From positions 1-44,002 of IMG/VR virus record IMGVR_UViG_3300032893_000105: a stretch of DNA of 44,002 nucleotides. One strand, 5' to 3'. The notes under the pieces were generated by a model. The model saw only the letters and a list, made by a program, of their open reading frames with translations. It did not search any database and was not told the DNA's origin. The stretch comes from a virus. Shown here piece after piece: positions 1 through 6,820 of this stretch. Both the position numbers and the translations under genes were made by a program. Each line of letters starts with the position of its first letter. Position 1 is the stretch's first letter.

Positions 1-99
1 CGCAGGCGAGTCCTGGTGTCATTCATGCTCCACCTCCCGCCAGGTAGCCCCAAAAGGAGCCCCCGTAGCGAGAGACAAGGAGAGTGGTGCGGAAGCAAA
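1..99. repeat. Terminal overlap, copy 1 (matches 43374-43472)
   Basis: Bases 1-99 are identical to 43374-43472 (offset 43373). The shared part covers the portal start codon and the 3' end of the small gene before it. Identity stops right after GGAAGCAAA, where this copy runs into methyltransferase 5' sequence and the other copy runs into the rest of the 88-aa gene. This shows a circular or circularly permuted molecule whose two ends took different paths at the methyltransferase locus. Confidence 0.97.
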
Positions 100-352
100 T
101 TTCACTGCTGGGCTGGAGAATGAACACCGCCGACCCCATAGGCTTCAGCACCCGGCGGCACTCAGCAACCACCGGGTCCATCAGTGCGAACCACTCCTTC
201 TCGGTCCAGTAGCCGTACTCACGCTTGATGCACGGGTAGGGCGGGTCTGTGACGACCACATCGACACAACCGTCGGGTAGAGTGCGGAGCACATCGAGGC
301 AATCTCCTTCGACCACCATCACCGGTTCGTCGTCGTCGGGCAGGTCGATCAC
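23..352 (-). pseudogene. DNA methyltransferase, N-terminal part fused to an unrelated C-terminus
   Basis: The product starts at a GTG whose bases overlap the terminase stop (GTGA), after a G-rich ribosome-binding stretch. It contains GDCLDVLRTLP (S-adenosylmethionine-binding start) and DPPYPCIKREYGYWTE with the DPPY catalytic motif of N6-adenine/N4-cytosine methyltransferases, then ECRRVLKP. After ILQPSSE the family sequence stops, and the frame continues into the last 24 or so residues of the 88-aa gene that precedes the portal at the other contig end. The FxGxG half of the enzyme is therefore missing here; it is found at 43659-43988. Either a true in-frame deletion variant or an assembly chimera. 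Confidence 0.8.
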
Positions 353-366
353 CGTCGCCCCCCCTG
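293..366. repeat. Second terminal overlap, copy 1 (matches 43929-44002)
   Basis: Bases 293-366 are identical to 43929-44002 (offset 43636). They hold the first codons of the methyltransferase and the end of the terminase gene. Identity begins at ATCGAGGC, just inside the methyltransferase. The offset differs from that of the 1-99 overlap by 263 bp, so the two ends cannot both close the same circle. Confidence 0.97.
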
Positions 367-1563
367 CCGCTGTCGGCCGTTCCAAAGTTCGATGAGCCCC
401 CGCAAAGACATCTCGCAGGCGTCGGGTCCATCGTCGTGTTCTCCCTCTGGGAAGTCCCTGAGCTGCTCGACGAGCAGTCGGGTCCCCGGGGTGGCGCGAA
501 AGCGGACTTCCTTCCTCGCCAGATAGGGGCCCAGGCGACGAATACGGACCTCCTTTTTGACCATGTTCACCAGGGGGAGAATCGGCATGGGCACGGCCTG
601 TCGCTTGGCTTCGGTGCTGATCTGAGTGGCAAGTAACTCCTGGAACTGATTGGTCTCGATGGTGACAATATCGGCCGCGAACTCGCGTTGCCGTTCGATG
701 AGACAGTGAACGATATCCTCGGCGGTGCGGCGGCCGAGGTCAGCCTCGCACCATATTTTTCCTTGCCGGCAGCGACCCAGGCTGACGATCGCGGAGTAAT
801 CCCCATGCTTGGCATCCTTACCCTTGCTGGGGTCGAGACCGAGGGCCTTGATCATGATATCCTTGGGCCAATCGTCGAACCAGATCGAATCGGGGAAGTA
901 CTCGGCCGGCCATTCGGCGCCGGCAACATCGACGAACTCACCTTCCAGCTCCTGGAGGGCCAGCAGGCCTCCGTACTGCTGGGCGATCTGCTCGGAGAAG
1001 CCGGGCGGGGCGAAGGGGTTGTCACGGGTGCGGCATTTGATCAGGGCTGTATCGGGAGCCCCCCGGCCGAAGACGTCGTAGGTCCAGTGAGACCGCCCTT
1101 TTGGAGTGAAAGTGGCGGTCAGCCAACCCCTCTCGCCGCCCTCACGGAGACGGCCAATGGCGACGTCGTAAGCCTCCCTCGCCATCAATGAGGCTTCGTC
1201 GAGCCAGATGCCGGAGAGATTGGGCCCTCGCAGCCGCTCGGGGTCGTCGGCGGAGCGGAATAGTACCTCAGCCCCGTGGAGGAGGGTGACGATCAGTTCG
1301 GAGCGGTTGAGGGCACGGAACAGATGCAGATGCCGGGCCAAATCGAGGAAGGTACGGAGGGTGGCGTCCCGGAGCATGGGGTAGGTGGGGGCCGCAACCA
1401 TGTACAGTCGTCCCGGCTTCGCCTTCGTGAGGAGGTCGTAAGCGCCCACCCAGGACTTTCCGGAGCCAATGCCGGCGACGAGGCCCCGATAGGGCTCGTC
1501 AGACCGGAGGAACTGCTTCTGGGCCGGGTGGAGCCGCACTCGGGCCTGGAGCAGCAGGGACAC
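349..1563 (-). CDS. terL: Terminase large subunit
   Basis: ATPase-nuclease motor that packages DNA into the prohead through the portal. The 404-aa product has Walker A AGIGSGKS near residue 30, Walker B IWLDEAS near 119, and TFTPKG near 151 (coupling motif). The nuclease half has GLDPSKGKDAKHGDYSA (first Asp), IETNQFQ and DDGPDACEM (late acidic residues). The GTG at 1563 is preferred because AGGAGGTGG lies just upstream; an in-frame ATG at 1596 sits before that site. It overlaps the small subunit by 65 bp, and its stop overlaps the methyltransferase start. Size and motif order fit a Terminase_6-type large subunit. Confidence 0.93.
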   Translation of the reverse strand: MSLLLQARVRLHPAQKQFLRSDEPYRGLVAGIGSGKSWVGAYDLLTKAKPGRLYMVAAPTYPMLRDATLRTFLDLARHLHLFRALNRSELIVTLLHGAEVLFRSADDPERLRGPNLSGIWLDEASLMAREAYDVAIGRLREGGERGWLTATFTPKGRSHWTYDVFGRGAPDTALIKCRTRDNPFAPPGFSEQIAQQYGGLLALQELEGEFVDVAGAEWPAEYFPDSIWFDDWPKDIMIKALGLDPSKGKDAKHGDYSAIVSLGRCRQGKIWCEADLGRRTAEDIVHCLIERQREFAADIVTIETNQFQELLATQISTEAKRQAVPMPILPLVNMVKKEVRIRRLGPYLARKEVRFRATPGTRLLVEQLRDFPEGEHDDGPDACEMSLRGLIELWNGRQRQGGRR

Positions 1564-1918
1564 TGACCACCTCCTCGATAATGTGGATCTCCACATCTCC
1601 CTCGATTTGGACCTGATGGCGCTCGCGATATTTCTCAGGGCGATGAGACTTGAGGAGGAAGATCATCAGGGTATCACTGTCACCCAGAGCTCGTTGTCGG
1701 GCCTCCTCCTCCAGGATGTCGATGGCATTTTCCAGGGCGTCATCCCAGGCCTTTCGGAACACGGGGTCCTGCTCGCGCCGATCATAAGCTTTAGCCCGCT
1801 CGATGCCGGCTGCCCTGGCCGCAGCCCGAATGTTGGCATGCTTCGCCAGGGAAGCCAGGAAGGCGGGAACCCAGTCCCCGCCACCACGCCTCTTTTTTTT
1901 TGGTGTATCGTTAGTCAT
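1499..1918 (-). CDS. terS: Terminase small subunit
   Basis: 139 aa, directly upstream of and overlapping the large subunit. A basic N-terminus (TPKKKRRGGGDW) leads into an HTH-like segment, FLASLAKHANIRAAARAAGI, typical of small terminases that recognise the packaging site. A helical oligomerisation part follows (AWDDALENAIDILEEEARQRAL), then LKSHRPEKYRERHQVQIEG, a motif seen in many Terminase_2-like small subunits. The C-terminus is Pro/Ala-rich and probably disordered. Start ATG at 1918. Confidence 0.85.
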   Translation of the reverse strand: MTNDTPKKKRRGGGDWVPAFLASLAKHANIRAAARAAGIERAKAYDRREQDPVFRKAWDDALENAIDILEEEARQRALGDSDTLMIFLLKSHRPEKYRERHQVQIEGDVEIHIIEEVVSVPAAPGPSAAPPGPEAVPPV

Positions 1919-1979
1919 GCCCCCTCCGGATACCGGATAACGGCACAGTTTACCGCACGATAGTGGCGGCAGTCACGGC

Positions 1980-2558
1980 TCACGGCAGCTTCCCCTTCCA
2001 CTCGCGGGAAAGGACGAAGTTGGGACCGATCGTCACCGTCCCCCAGGGTCGGAGAGTGGCGCCAGCGCGCCCCTCCCCCTCGGCGAGGCAGTCCCAGGGC
2101 GTGCCGCCAGTACGGCAGATCACGCTGGCATTTTCGACCCTGAACTGAAACGGGCCGATCTGCTCAGCCACGAAGCCACATATCACCCACCCGTGCGGGA
2201 GGACGATCAATTGGTTTTTCCCGACTACTGGCATCGTTTGCCCACCCCCGCGCCTGTACTCGTCCCCATCCCCGTACCCGTCCCCGAACCCGAACCCGTA
2301 CCCGTCCCCGAACTCGCGCCCGCCCCCGTACCCGTACCCGTACCCATGCCCGTCCCCGTGCCCGTCCTTATGCCCGTCCTTATGCCCGTCCCCACCGCTG
2401 GGCCAGAAGCAAAACTCGCCCACGGGTACGGCCGCCGACCGCCACCAACAGGCCGAGGGTTCCCCCTTCTCCTCCAGCCGGTCGGCCAGGGCTAGCCAAG
2501 ACAGGGAACCCAGAGGCTCCCGGCGGGCGGCGGCCAGCAGGTAGTCACGTTCCCTCAC
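1980..2558 (-). CDS. Repeat-companion (TIGR02996-like) domain protein with Gly/Asp/Tyr repeat
   Basis: About 192 aa from a GTG at 2558. Residues 1-35 (RERDYLLAAARREPLGSLSW then LALADRLEEKGEP) match the TIGR02996 pattern, a short domain common in Planctomycetes. The middle is a low-complexity stretch of GDG, GYG, GHKDG and GFGDG units encoded by a hexanucleotide repeat. The C-terminal 80 residues (KNQLIVLPHGWVICGF...) look like a small beta-rich domain. Related mosaic proteins occur in planctomycetes and their phages, but I know no biochemical function. It is the strongest sign of host group in the window. The gene lies between the nuclease and the small terminase. Confidence 0.7.
   Translation of the reverse strand: MRERDYLLAAARREPLGSLSWLALADRLEEKGEPSACWWRSAAVPVGEFCFWPSGGDGHKDGHKDGHGDGHGYGYGYGGGREFGDGYGFGFGDGYGDGDEYRRGGGQTMPVVGKNQLIVLPHGWVICGFVAEQIGPFQFRVENASVICRTGGTPWDCLAEGEGRAGATLRPWGTVTIGPNFVLSREWKGKLP
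2252..2395. repeat. Degenerate hexanucleotide tandem repeat (CCCGTA/CCCGTC) inside a gene
   Basis: About two dozen 6-bp units, mostly CCCGTA, CCCGTC, CCCGAA and CCTTAT on the plus strand, encode alternating Gly-Tyr, Gly-Asp and Gly-His pairs in the minus-strand protein. The 6-bp unit keeps the frame, so gain or loss of units changes protein length without frameshift. Confidence 0.9.
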
Positions 2559-2886
2559 TTTTCCACCCCCTCGATTCCAGGGCCCGCCGCACCCACGCCA
2601 GAGCCAACTCGGATTGCATCTGTTCCGTGGTTGCCCACAGGCATAGCCAGCCGGCCAGTTGAGCCTCGGCCAACTTCTCACAGTCGCGGGCGTACCCGAG
2701 TCCGCGGGTGTGCCGACCCCGGACCCAAGTGGCACCCTGGATTTCGAGTGCCACTTTCCATGACTCAGGCTCCCAAGCGAAATCCAGGCGCCAGGCGCGG
2801 GTCGGGTGGAAACGGTATTCCGAAATAGGGGGCGGAAGACCACTGGCCCGGCAGAATGCGCAGATGAAACTGAAGACGGTATTCAC
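2545..2886 (-). CDS. PD-(D/E)XK-like nuclease (VRR-NUC/resolvase-like)
   Basis: 113 aa from a GTG preceded by GGGGAGGCAGG. The core EYRFHPTRAWRLDFAWEP, then VALEIQGATW, then GYARDCEKLAEAQLAGW has the order expected of a minimal restriction-endonuclease fold: RLDFAW supplies the Asp and ALEIQG the Glu-x-Gln/Lys-like pair, followed by a basic helix. Small phage nucleases of this type act in Holliday-junction resolution or DNA debranching before packaging. It sits just upstream of the terminase cluster, which would suit a debranching role. The exact substrate is not visible from sequence. Confidence 0.7.
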   Translation of the reverse strand: MNTVFSFICAFCRASGLPPPISEYRFHPTRAWRLDFAWEPESWKVALEIQGATWVRGRHTRGLGYARDCEKLAEAQLAGWLCLWATTEQMQSELALAWVRRALESRGWKSEGT

Positions 2887-2967
2887 GACCTGCCTCCCCT
2901 AGTTTCTGTACGCCCGTTTACGTCACATAAACTATTCGGACCGCGTTTGTCCTTCCCCCTACATATA
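2887..2967. other. Short AT-rich intergenic gap after the sigma gene
   Basis: About 80 bp between the sigma-factor stop and the nuclease start. It is AT-rich compared with its surroundings and holds a TATAAT on the minus strand at 2967-2972. No convincing -35 element is found 16-18 bp upstream. It could be a weak promoter for the nuclease-terminase genes or a site for the phage sigma factor encoded just upstream. Confidence 0.35.
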
Positions 2968-3702
2968 TTATATAGTGTGTGTGAGAAGAGGAGTCTCTCC
3001 CCCTCGGGGCCTCTGCTTTCGCGGCCTATTCCGGCCGGTAGAGCGGTGGCGGTGTCCCGGGGTCCCCACCAGGGCCGGACCGGCCTGGTCGCCCAACCGC
3101 CAGACCAGAATGCGTTCGGTCCGGTTCAGCAGCTGGCGCACGCGTTCCCGCCCGACCCCAAGATGGTCGCCGATTTGCCGGAGAGTCCACCCTTCCAAAT
3201 GGTACTGCCAGAGCACCCATATCTCTCGTTCGACGAGGAAGCCCCGCCGGCGCAGCTCTTCGAGGAGGCCCTGGAGGTGACGGAACTGGTCGGCGATCTC
3301 GGCCGTGACCGCCGGATCGGGCTCCCGGCCGATGAGGCAATCGATGGCCGTCTGATTGTTGTCCGGGCGGCGGTCCTGGAGGGTGGTGAACTCACATCGA
3401 CCCCAACGGGCACTCTCGACGGTAGAGTGAGGGGAAATCCAGATCATATTACGGACAACCCAGACGACCCGCTGGACGAGATAAGGACCCAATCCGGCCT
3501 TTCCATGCGGGGACTTTTGAAAGTCCCATTGTCGCCAGGCCTTCACCAGGGCAAGCTGGGCTTCGCCGAGGAGCTCGTCGAGATCAACCCGCGCGTCACG
3601 GGCTGCGCTGGCATAACGGGATACGATACGATGGGGGATTTGCAGATGTTCCGCGGTGAGCGGCGTGGCAAACGAGGCTGAGCCGCTGATCTCCACCTTC
3701 AT
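2968..3702 (-). CDS. Sigma-70 family RNA polymerase sigma factor
   Basis: 244 aa; ATG at 3702 follows AGGAG. Residues 25-90 (VSRYASAARDARVDLDELLG, ALVKAWRQWDF, GPYLVQRVVWVVRNMI) resemble region 2 with its core-binding and -10-recognition helices. Residues 155-200 (EREIWVLWQYHLEGWTLRQI, GDHLGVGRERVRQLLNRTER) are a clear region 4 HTH for -35 binding. The basic, Pro-rich C-terminus is probably disordered. It likely redirects host RNA polymerase, perhaps to late phage promoters, and lies between the replication and packaging genes. No anti-sigma gene is recognisable. Confidence 0.85.
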   Translation of the reverse strand: MKVEISGSASFATPLTAEHLQIPHRIVSRYASAARDARVDLDELLGEAQLALVKAWRQWDFQKSPHGKAGLGPYLVQRVVWVVRNMIWISPHSTVESARWGRCEFTTLQDRRPDNNQTAIDCLIGREPDPAVTAEIADQFRHLQGLLEELRRRGFLVEREIWVLWQYHLEGWTLRQIGDHLGVGRERVRQLLNRTERILVWRLGDQAGPALVGTPGHRHRSTGRNRPRKQRPRGGETPLLTHTI

Positions 3703-3713
3703 GGAGTCTCCTT

Positions 3714-4034
3714 TTAGCTCACCACCTGGTTCTCGGTCACGACGATGCCTATCCCCGCCGTGGAAACCGGAGACGACTCTTCGACCAGCCGGCGCTCGGC
3801 GAGTCGATTGGTCAACATATCGAGTCGCTCCTGGAGTTTCTCCAATCTCTGGCGGATGTTGTAGAGGGCCTCCAGATAGTGCCCGGCCGTCTCGCACTCC
3901 CGGAGAAGGGCCTCCCGGAGGATGCGGTTCTCGGCCAGGGCGCCGGCCAGCAGACCGGCCCGACCGGTCAGGAGATTCGAGGTGACGCCCAGGTGTTCGT
4001 GGGCAGGGGGAACCGTGGCAGTGTCAGGGATCAT
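3714..4034 (-). CDS. Small protein with coiled-coil centre
   Basis: 106 aa; its ATG overlaps the stop of the preceding gene (ATGA). The central NIRQRLEKLQERLDMLTNRL is a strong amphipathic coiled-coil heptad stretch, so the protein probably oligomerises. No catalytic motif or signal peptide is visible. Translational coupling to the TubC-like gene and to the sigma gene downstream suggests an early-operon role. Function unknown. Confidence 0.6.
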   Translation of the reverse strand: MIPDTATVPPAHEHLGVTSNLLTGRAGLLAGALAENRILREALLRECETAGHYLEALYNIRQRLEKLQERLDMLTNRLAERRLVEESSPVSTAGIGIVVTENQVVS

Positions 4035-4354
4035 GGTAATTTCTCCGGGTCGAAGGCCAGATAGGGCCCGCACCCCAACCAGTCCGGGGCGCGAATGAGG
4101 GCGGTCGTGCGCAGGCAGGTGTGCCCCGCCGCGTGGGCGAACGGGTCGTCGTGGTAGGCCCGTTCGGCCTGAGCGTCGGCGCGAGCTTCCCAGTCGAGAA
4201 GGGCCAGCAGATCCTGCCGATGAGCCGCCAGGAGGCCGCGGAGGGCGGGTGTCAGGGCGGAGGCCGGCCGGGCCACGGGTCCGCCCTCACGGAGTGAGAG
4301 CGTCACCCCCGCGGCCTGGAGGGTCGCCCGAACCTCAGAGGCGGTGAGTGTCAT
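4031..4354 (-). CDS. TubC N-terminal docking-like domain protein
   Basis: 107 aa. The first 60 residues (TLTASEVRATLQAAGVTLSL, then ALTPALRGLLAAHRQDLLAL) match the pattern of the small TubC_N docking fold (LTAxELLxxLxxxGVxL ... LTPELRxxLxxHKxxLLxLL). In polyketide systems this fold mediates protein-protein docking; stand-alone copies are scattered through planctomycete and phage genomes with unknown roles. The C-terminal part (HAAGHTCLRTTALIRAPDW) has one Cys and His but no full zinc site. Confidence 0.6.
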   Translation of the reverse strand: MTLTASEVRATLQAAGVTLSLREGGPVARPASALTPALRGLLAAHRQDLLALLDWEARADAQAERAYHDDPFAHAAGHTCLRTTALIRAPDWLGCGPYLAFDPEKLP

Positions 4355-4368
4355 GGCTATTCCTGCTT

Positions 4369-4695
4369 TCAGGACAAACCATCTTGGCCTTGAATCTGCC
4401 GATAGTGCTCGCGCAACTCGTCCTTGTCACGCTTGCGGAACTTGAAGTAGAGCTGTACGACAAAATCCTCACTGTAGGGAAAATCAATGTCCCTTTTCTC
4501 GGTCCGCTCCATCCAGGCCGTCCGCGCCCGCTGAAATATGTCGGCGCGATAACGGGAGTGGATTCCCCAGGTGTCCGCCCGAGACGTGACGCCAGCCACG
4601 CTGTCCCGCCGATCGTTTTCGTAAAAAACGTCCAGAACGGCGGCTTCAATGTACTGCCAGCACAGATAATTTCTCGCCTGGTCCCTACTATCCAT
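4369..4695 (-). CDS. Hypothetical protein, helical and charged
   Basis: 108 aa from the ATG at 4695, preceded by GGGGAGGTGTGAC; a longer in-frame start would precede that ribosome site. It is rich in Arg, Asp and aromatic residues (QARNYLCWQYIEAAVLDVFY, DFPYSEDFVVQLYFKFRKRD) and probably mostly alpha-helical. No known motif recognised. It follows the methyltransferase by one base and is likely co-transcribed. Confidence 0.55.
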   Translation of the reverse strand: MDSRDQARNYLCWQYIEAAVLDVFYENDRRDSVAGVTSRADTWGIHSRYRADIFQRARTAWMERTEKRDIDFPYSEDFVVQLYFKFRKRDKDELREHYRQIQGQDGLS

Positions 4696-4696
4696 G

Positions 4697-6112
4697 TCAC
4701 ACCTCCCCAAAGAGCGGCGGGGTTACTCCCGCCAGCCGCCTCCGAACCAGGTCCACCTGAGAAGCCCGTAGGTCGCAACCGATACCGACCCGGCCATTGG
4801 CCACGGCGACGGCGATCGTGGTACCCGAGCCCGCGAAGGGGTCGCACACCACCCCAGCCGGGGGGCAGAAGGAGCGGACGAAGAACTCAGCCAGCGATTC
4901 CGGGAACGGGGCCTCATTTTCGTGACAGAGGTCGTCGCCCATCGCCCCCCCGCCCACCACACAGTCGATCACGTTGCCCGGGTTGGCTCTCTCGGGAGGG
5001 CAGTAAACCCGCCCCGCCCGTTGGCGGGCCCGGTGCGGACCCACATTCTCCCGGTCAGCCATGGAGGCATAACCCGTGTCGTTGGCCCGTCGGCCGTCCT
5101 CCAGGCGATGGCTGGGGTTCCCGCCCGGCTCCCACTTTGGGGGCTCACCCATGGCCGTGTTGTTCGACCAAGGCAAAGGCCCCCCGTTGGTGGCACAAAC
5201 CACGAACTCGTAGTCGTGCCGCAGCCAGTCCGGGCCGCCGGAGCCTGGAATGCCGACGCGGTGGTAGATCGGCGGACAACGGAGAGTGATGCCTTCGGCG
5301 CGAAGCGCGGCCATCAGGAGCGCTGGCGAGGCGGTCCAGGCATAGCCCCGGGTGCGGCCCGCCACCACGAAGGCCACCAACCCCTTGCAGCATGACAGGG
5401 AGGCCTTGAAGACCTCCACCATCCACGTCACCCAAGCGTCCGTGTCGCGGGCCACGCCGAGATCTTCGCCGTTCTCCAGGTAGAGTCGGGCGTCCTCGTA
5501 GGGTGGCGAGCCGAAGATCAGGTCAATGCTCCCGGGCGCTTGGCGGCGAAGAAAGTCGAGGCAGTCTGCCTGTTCGACCCGCCACCGGTCGCCGCTGACG
5601 ACGGCCGGAATGTCCGGCCCGCTCGCACGGGCCTCCTCGCGGGCCTTCTTCCTTTCCAGCTCCTGGGCCAGCCGCCGCACTCCGGCACTGGTCGGCGCTT
5701 CGCCGTTCTCCCGGCACCAGCCGAGGTAGGCCTCGAAGTCCTCCTCCGGCACACTGGCGGCTTTCTGCCAGCGGTGGGAGTCGATGCGATTGACGCCTTC
5801 GGGCAGCCCCCCAATTGTTGCATCATGCAACAATTGGGGATTGCCCGGACGGACGGTCCGAGCCAACATCTCCCCCAATTGCCGCTCGGCCCGGAGCTTT
5901 AACTCGGCGGCATCCCGCATAGCCTCACCGGCGTCGTCGTGCTGGCGCAGGTAGAGGCGGATGGCCTCGGCCTGGTCGCGGATTTCCTTGACATCCTCGA
6001 TAGTGCGGGCCTCGGCCAGCAGTTGTCGGCCCCGGCTGATTAGCTCCAGTTGCCGGTCGGGGGCCGGAGCGACGGGGTAAGACTCTGCCCCCGCGTCGTT
6101 GTTCGGACTCAT
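4697..6112 (-). CDS. DNA methyltransferase (SPPY type) with N-terminal ParB/HTH-like region
   Basis: 471 aa from the ATG at 6112 (GGAGGAGACC upstream; the gene before it ends in ATGA overlap). Residues 70-150 (LRAERQLGEMLARTV, then HRWQKAASVPEEDFEAYL) resemble the DNA-binding segment found before DNA methylase domains in many phage enzymes. The catalytic half has ADCLDFLR, FGSPPYED near 200 (SPPY favours N4-cytosine modification) and CDPFAGSGTT near 423 (the AdoMet-binding FxGxG motif). The order, catalytic motif before FxGxG, is the beta-type arrangement. It probably protects phage DNA against host restriction. A perfect 31-bp palindrome sits inside the gene at 5809-5839. Confidence 0.88.
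   Translation of the reverse strand: MSPNNDAGAESYPVAPAPDRQLELISRGRQLLAEARTIEDVKEIRDQAEAIRLYLRQHDDAGEAMRDAAELKLRAERQLGEMLARTVRPGNPQLLHDATIGGLPEGVNRIDSHRWQKAASVPEEDFEAYLGWCRENGEAPTSAGVRRLAQELERKKAREEARASGPDIPAVVSGDRWRVEQADCLDFLRRQAPGSIDLIFGSPPYEDARLYLENGEDLGVARDTDAWVTWMVEVFKASLSCCKGLVAFVVAGRTRGYAWTASPALLMAALRAEGITLRCPPIYHRVGIPGSGGPDWLRHDYEFVVCATNGGPLPWSNNTAMGEPPKWEPGGNPSHRLEDGRRANDTGYASMADRENVGPHRARQRAGRVYCPPERANPGNVIDCVVGGGAMGDDLCHENEAPFPESLAEFFVRSFCPPAGVVCDPFAGSGTTIAVAVANGRVGIGCDLRASQVDLVRRRLAGVTPPLFGEV
5809..5839. repeat. Perfect 14-bp-arm palindrome inside the methyltransferase gene
   Basis: CCCCAATTGTTGCA, a TCA loop, and TGCAACAATTGGGG form a perfect hairpin in coding sequence (residues about 92-101). 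It would fold in mRNA or could bind a dimeric protein. Perfect symmetry of this length is not required by the encoded peptide. Confidence 0.9.
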
Positions 6113-6267
6113 GGTCTCCTCCCTTCCCTTAGCACGATCTTCTCGCAGTTCCCCACTTCGACTCGTAGCAGCAATGCCCAGCACTCCCCCCAGGTGTCGG
6201 CCCGGCAGGCGGGCGCCCACCGGCCCCGGGGCAGGCGGCGGACCCAGCCGACGAAGGCGGCGCTCAC
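6109..6267 (-). CDS. Small basic protein upstream of the methyltransferase
   Basis: 52 aa from a GTG at 6267, after an AAGGA-like ribosome site. VGWVRRLPRGRWAPACRADT, then WGECWALLLRV and REGRRP have the look of a short, conserved planctomycete/phage protein with Trp and Cys residues. The stop overlaps the methyltransferase ATG (ATGA), giving translational coupling. Function unknown; the overlap and compact codon use argue that it is real. Confidence 0.5.
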   Translation of the reverse strand: MSAAFVGWVRRLPRGRWAPACRADTWGECWALLLRVEVGNCEKIVLREGRRP

Positions 6268-6272
6268 CGGTT

Positions 6273-6500
6273 TCAATCCTTGGATAGAGGCTGATAGTCC
6301 CCACACCAATCATCGGCGTAGGTCACGGGCCAGACCCTCGCCGCGAAGTCGCGATTGGAGTTACAGCCCGCGGCGTCCATTAGTTGCGCCGCCGGAGCGT
6401 GACGACGACATTGCCCCCTCTCGTCTTCTTCCGGGTCGAAAAGTCTCCAGAACCTGCAGTTGCTGCAATTGTCCATGATCTCGGTTTGGTTCTTGTTCAT
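6273..6500 (-). CDS. Cys-rich small protein, probable zinc binder
   Basis: 75 aa from the ATG at 6500, preceded by AAGGAG at good spacing; the longer frame upstream runs through the palindromic intergenic DNA and is rejected. DNCSNCRFWRLFDPEEDERG, then QCRRHAP and RVWPVTYADDWCGDYQP have a CxxC, a C and a WCG, as in small phage/planctomycete proteins with a rubredoxin-like or zinc-ribbon-like site. Role unknown. Confidence 0.65.
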   Translation of the reverse strand: MNKNQTEIMDNCSNCRFWRLFDPEEDERGQCRRHAPAAQLMDAAGCNSNRDFAARVWPVTYADDWCGDYQPLSKD

Positions 6501-6820
6501 CAGGAACTCCTTGCAGGAGGGGGACACGGCCGCCAGAAATTCGTCGAGACAGTGATACAGTGAGACAGTGGGGAGGTAAGTCGTTATCTGATCGGCACTT
6601 GCCCACTGTATCGCCTCGATACACTGGCGATACAGTGAGACAATGGGGTGGTCACGGTCGAGTCCACTGTCCCACTGTATTGCCAGTGTGTCGTCAGTGT
6701 ATCGAGGCGATACAGTGGGCAAGTTGTTTGCCTGCATGGACTTAACTCCCCACTGTCTCACTGTATCACTGTCCAGGGTGGTCAGGCGGTGCGACAGTGA
6801 TTGTTTCGCGCTTGCCCTGG
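6501..6820. promoter_or_regulatory. Candidate replication origin or operator cluster (nested palindrome)
   Basis: A 320-bp non-coding gap between the RepA-like ATPase gene and the small Cys-rich gene. It holds three nested inverted repeats around 6660: 6548-6582 with 6739-6773 (34 of 35 pair), 6597-6626 with 6695-6724 (30 of 30 pair) and 6622-6646 with 6664-6688 (about 22 of 25 pair). Inside are about ten CACTGT/ACAGTG hexamers, several spaced exactly 8 bp (6549, 6557, 6565; 6665, 6673; 6751, 6759, 6767), with more diverged copies and one outside the palindrome at 6794. Iteron-like boxes next to an ATPase gene suggest an origin; a repressor-binding cluster is the alternative. Confidence 0.6.
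6548..6773. repeat. 226-bp nested inverted repeat
   Basis: The outer arms (6548-6582/6739-6773) and middle arms (6597-6626/6695-6724) share the same centre, between 6660 and 6661; the inner pair is shifted by about 5 bp. The middle arms are a perfect 30-bp match. A single strand could fold into one long cruciform. Confidence 0.95.

Noticed and set aside
4348-5289. 313-aa plus-strand frame opposite the methyltransferase
   Set aside because: Antisense of clear SPPY and FxGxG motifs; composition is Arg/Pro-rich as expected of a shadow.
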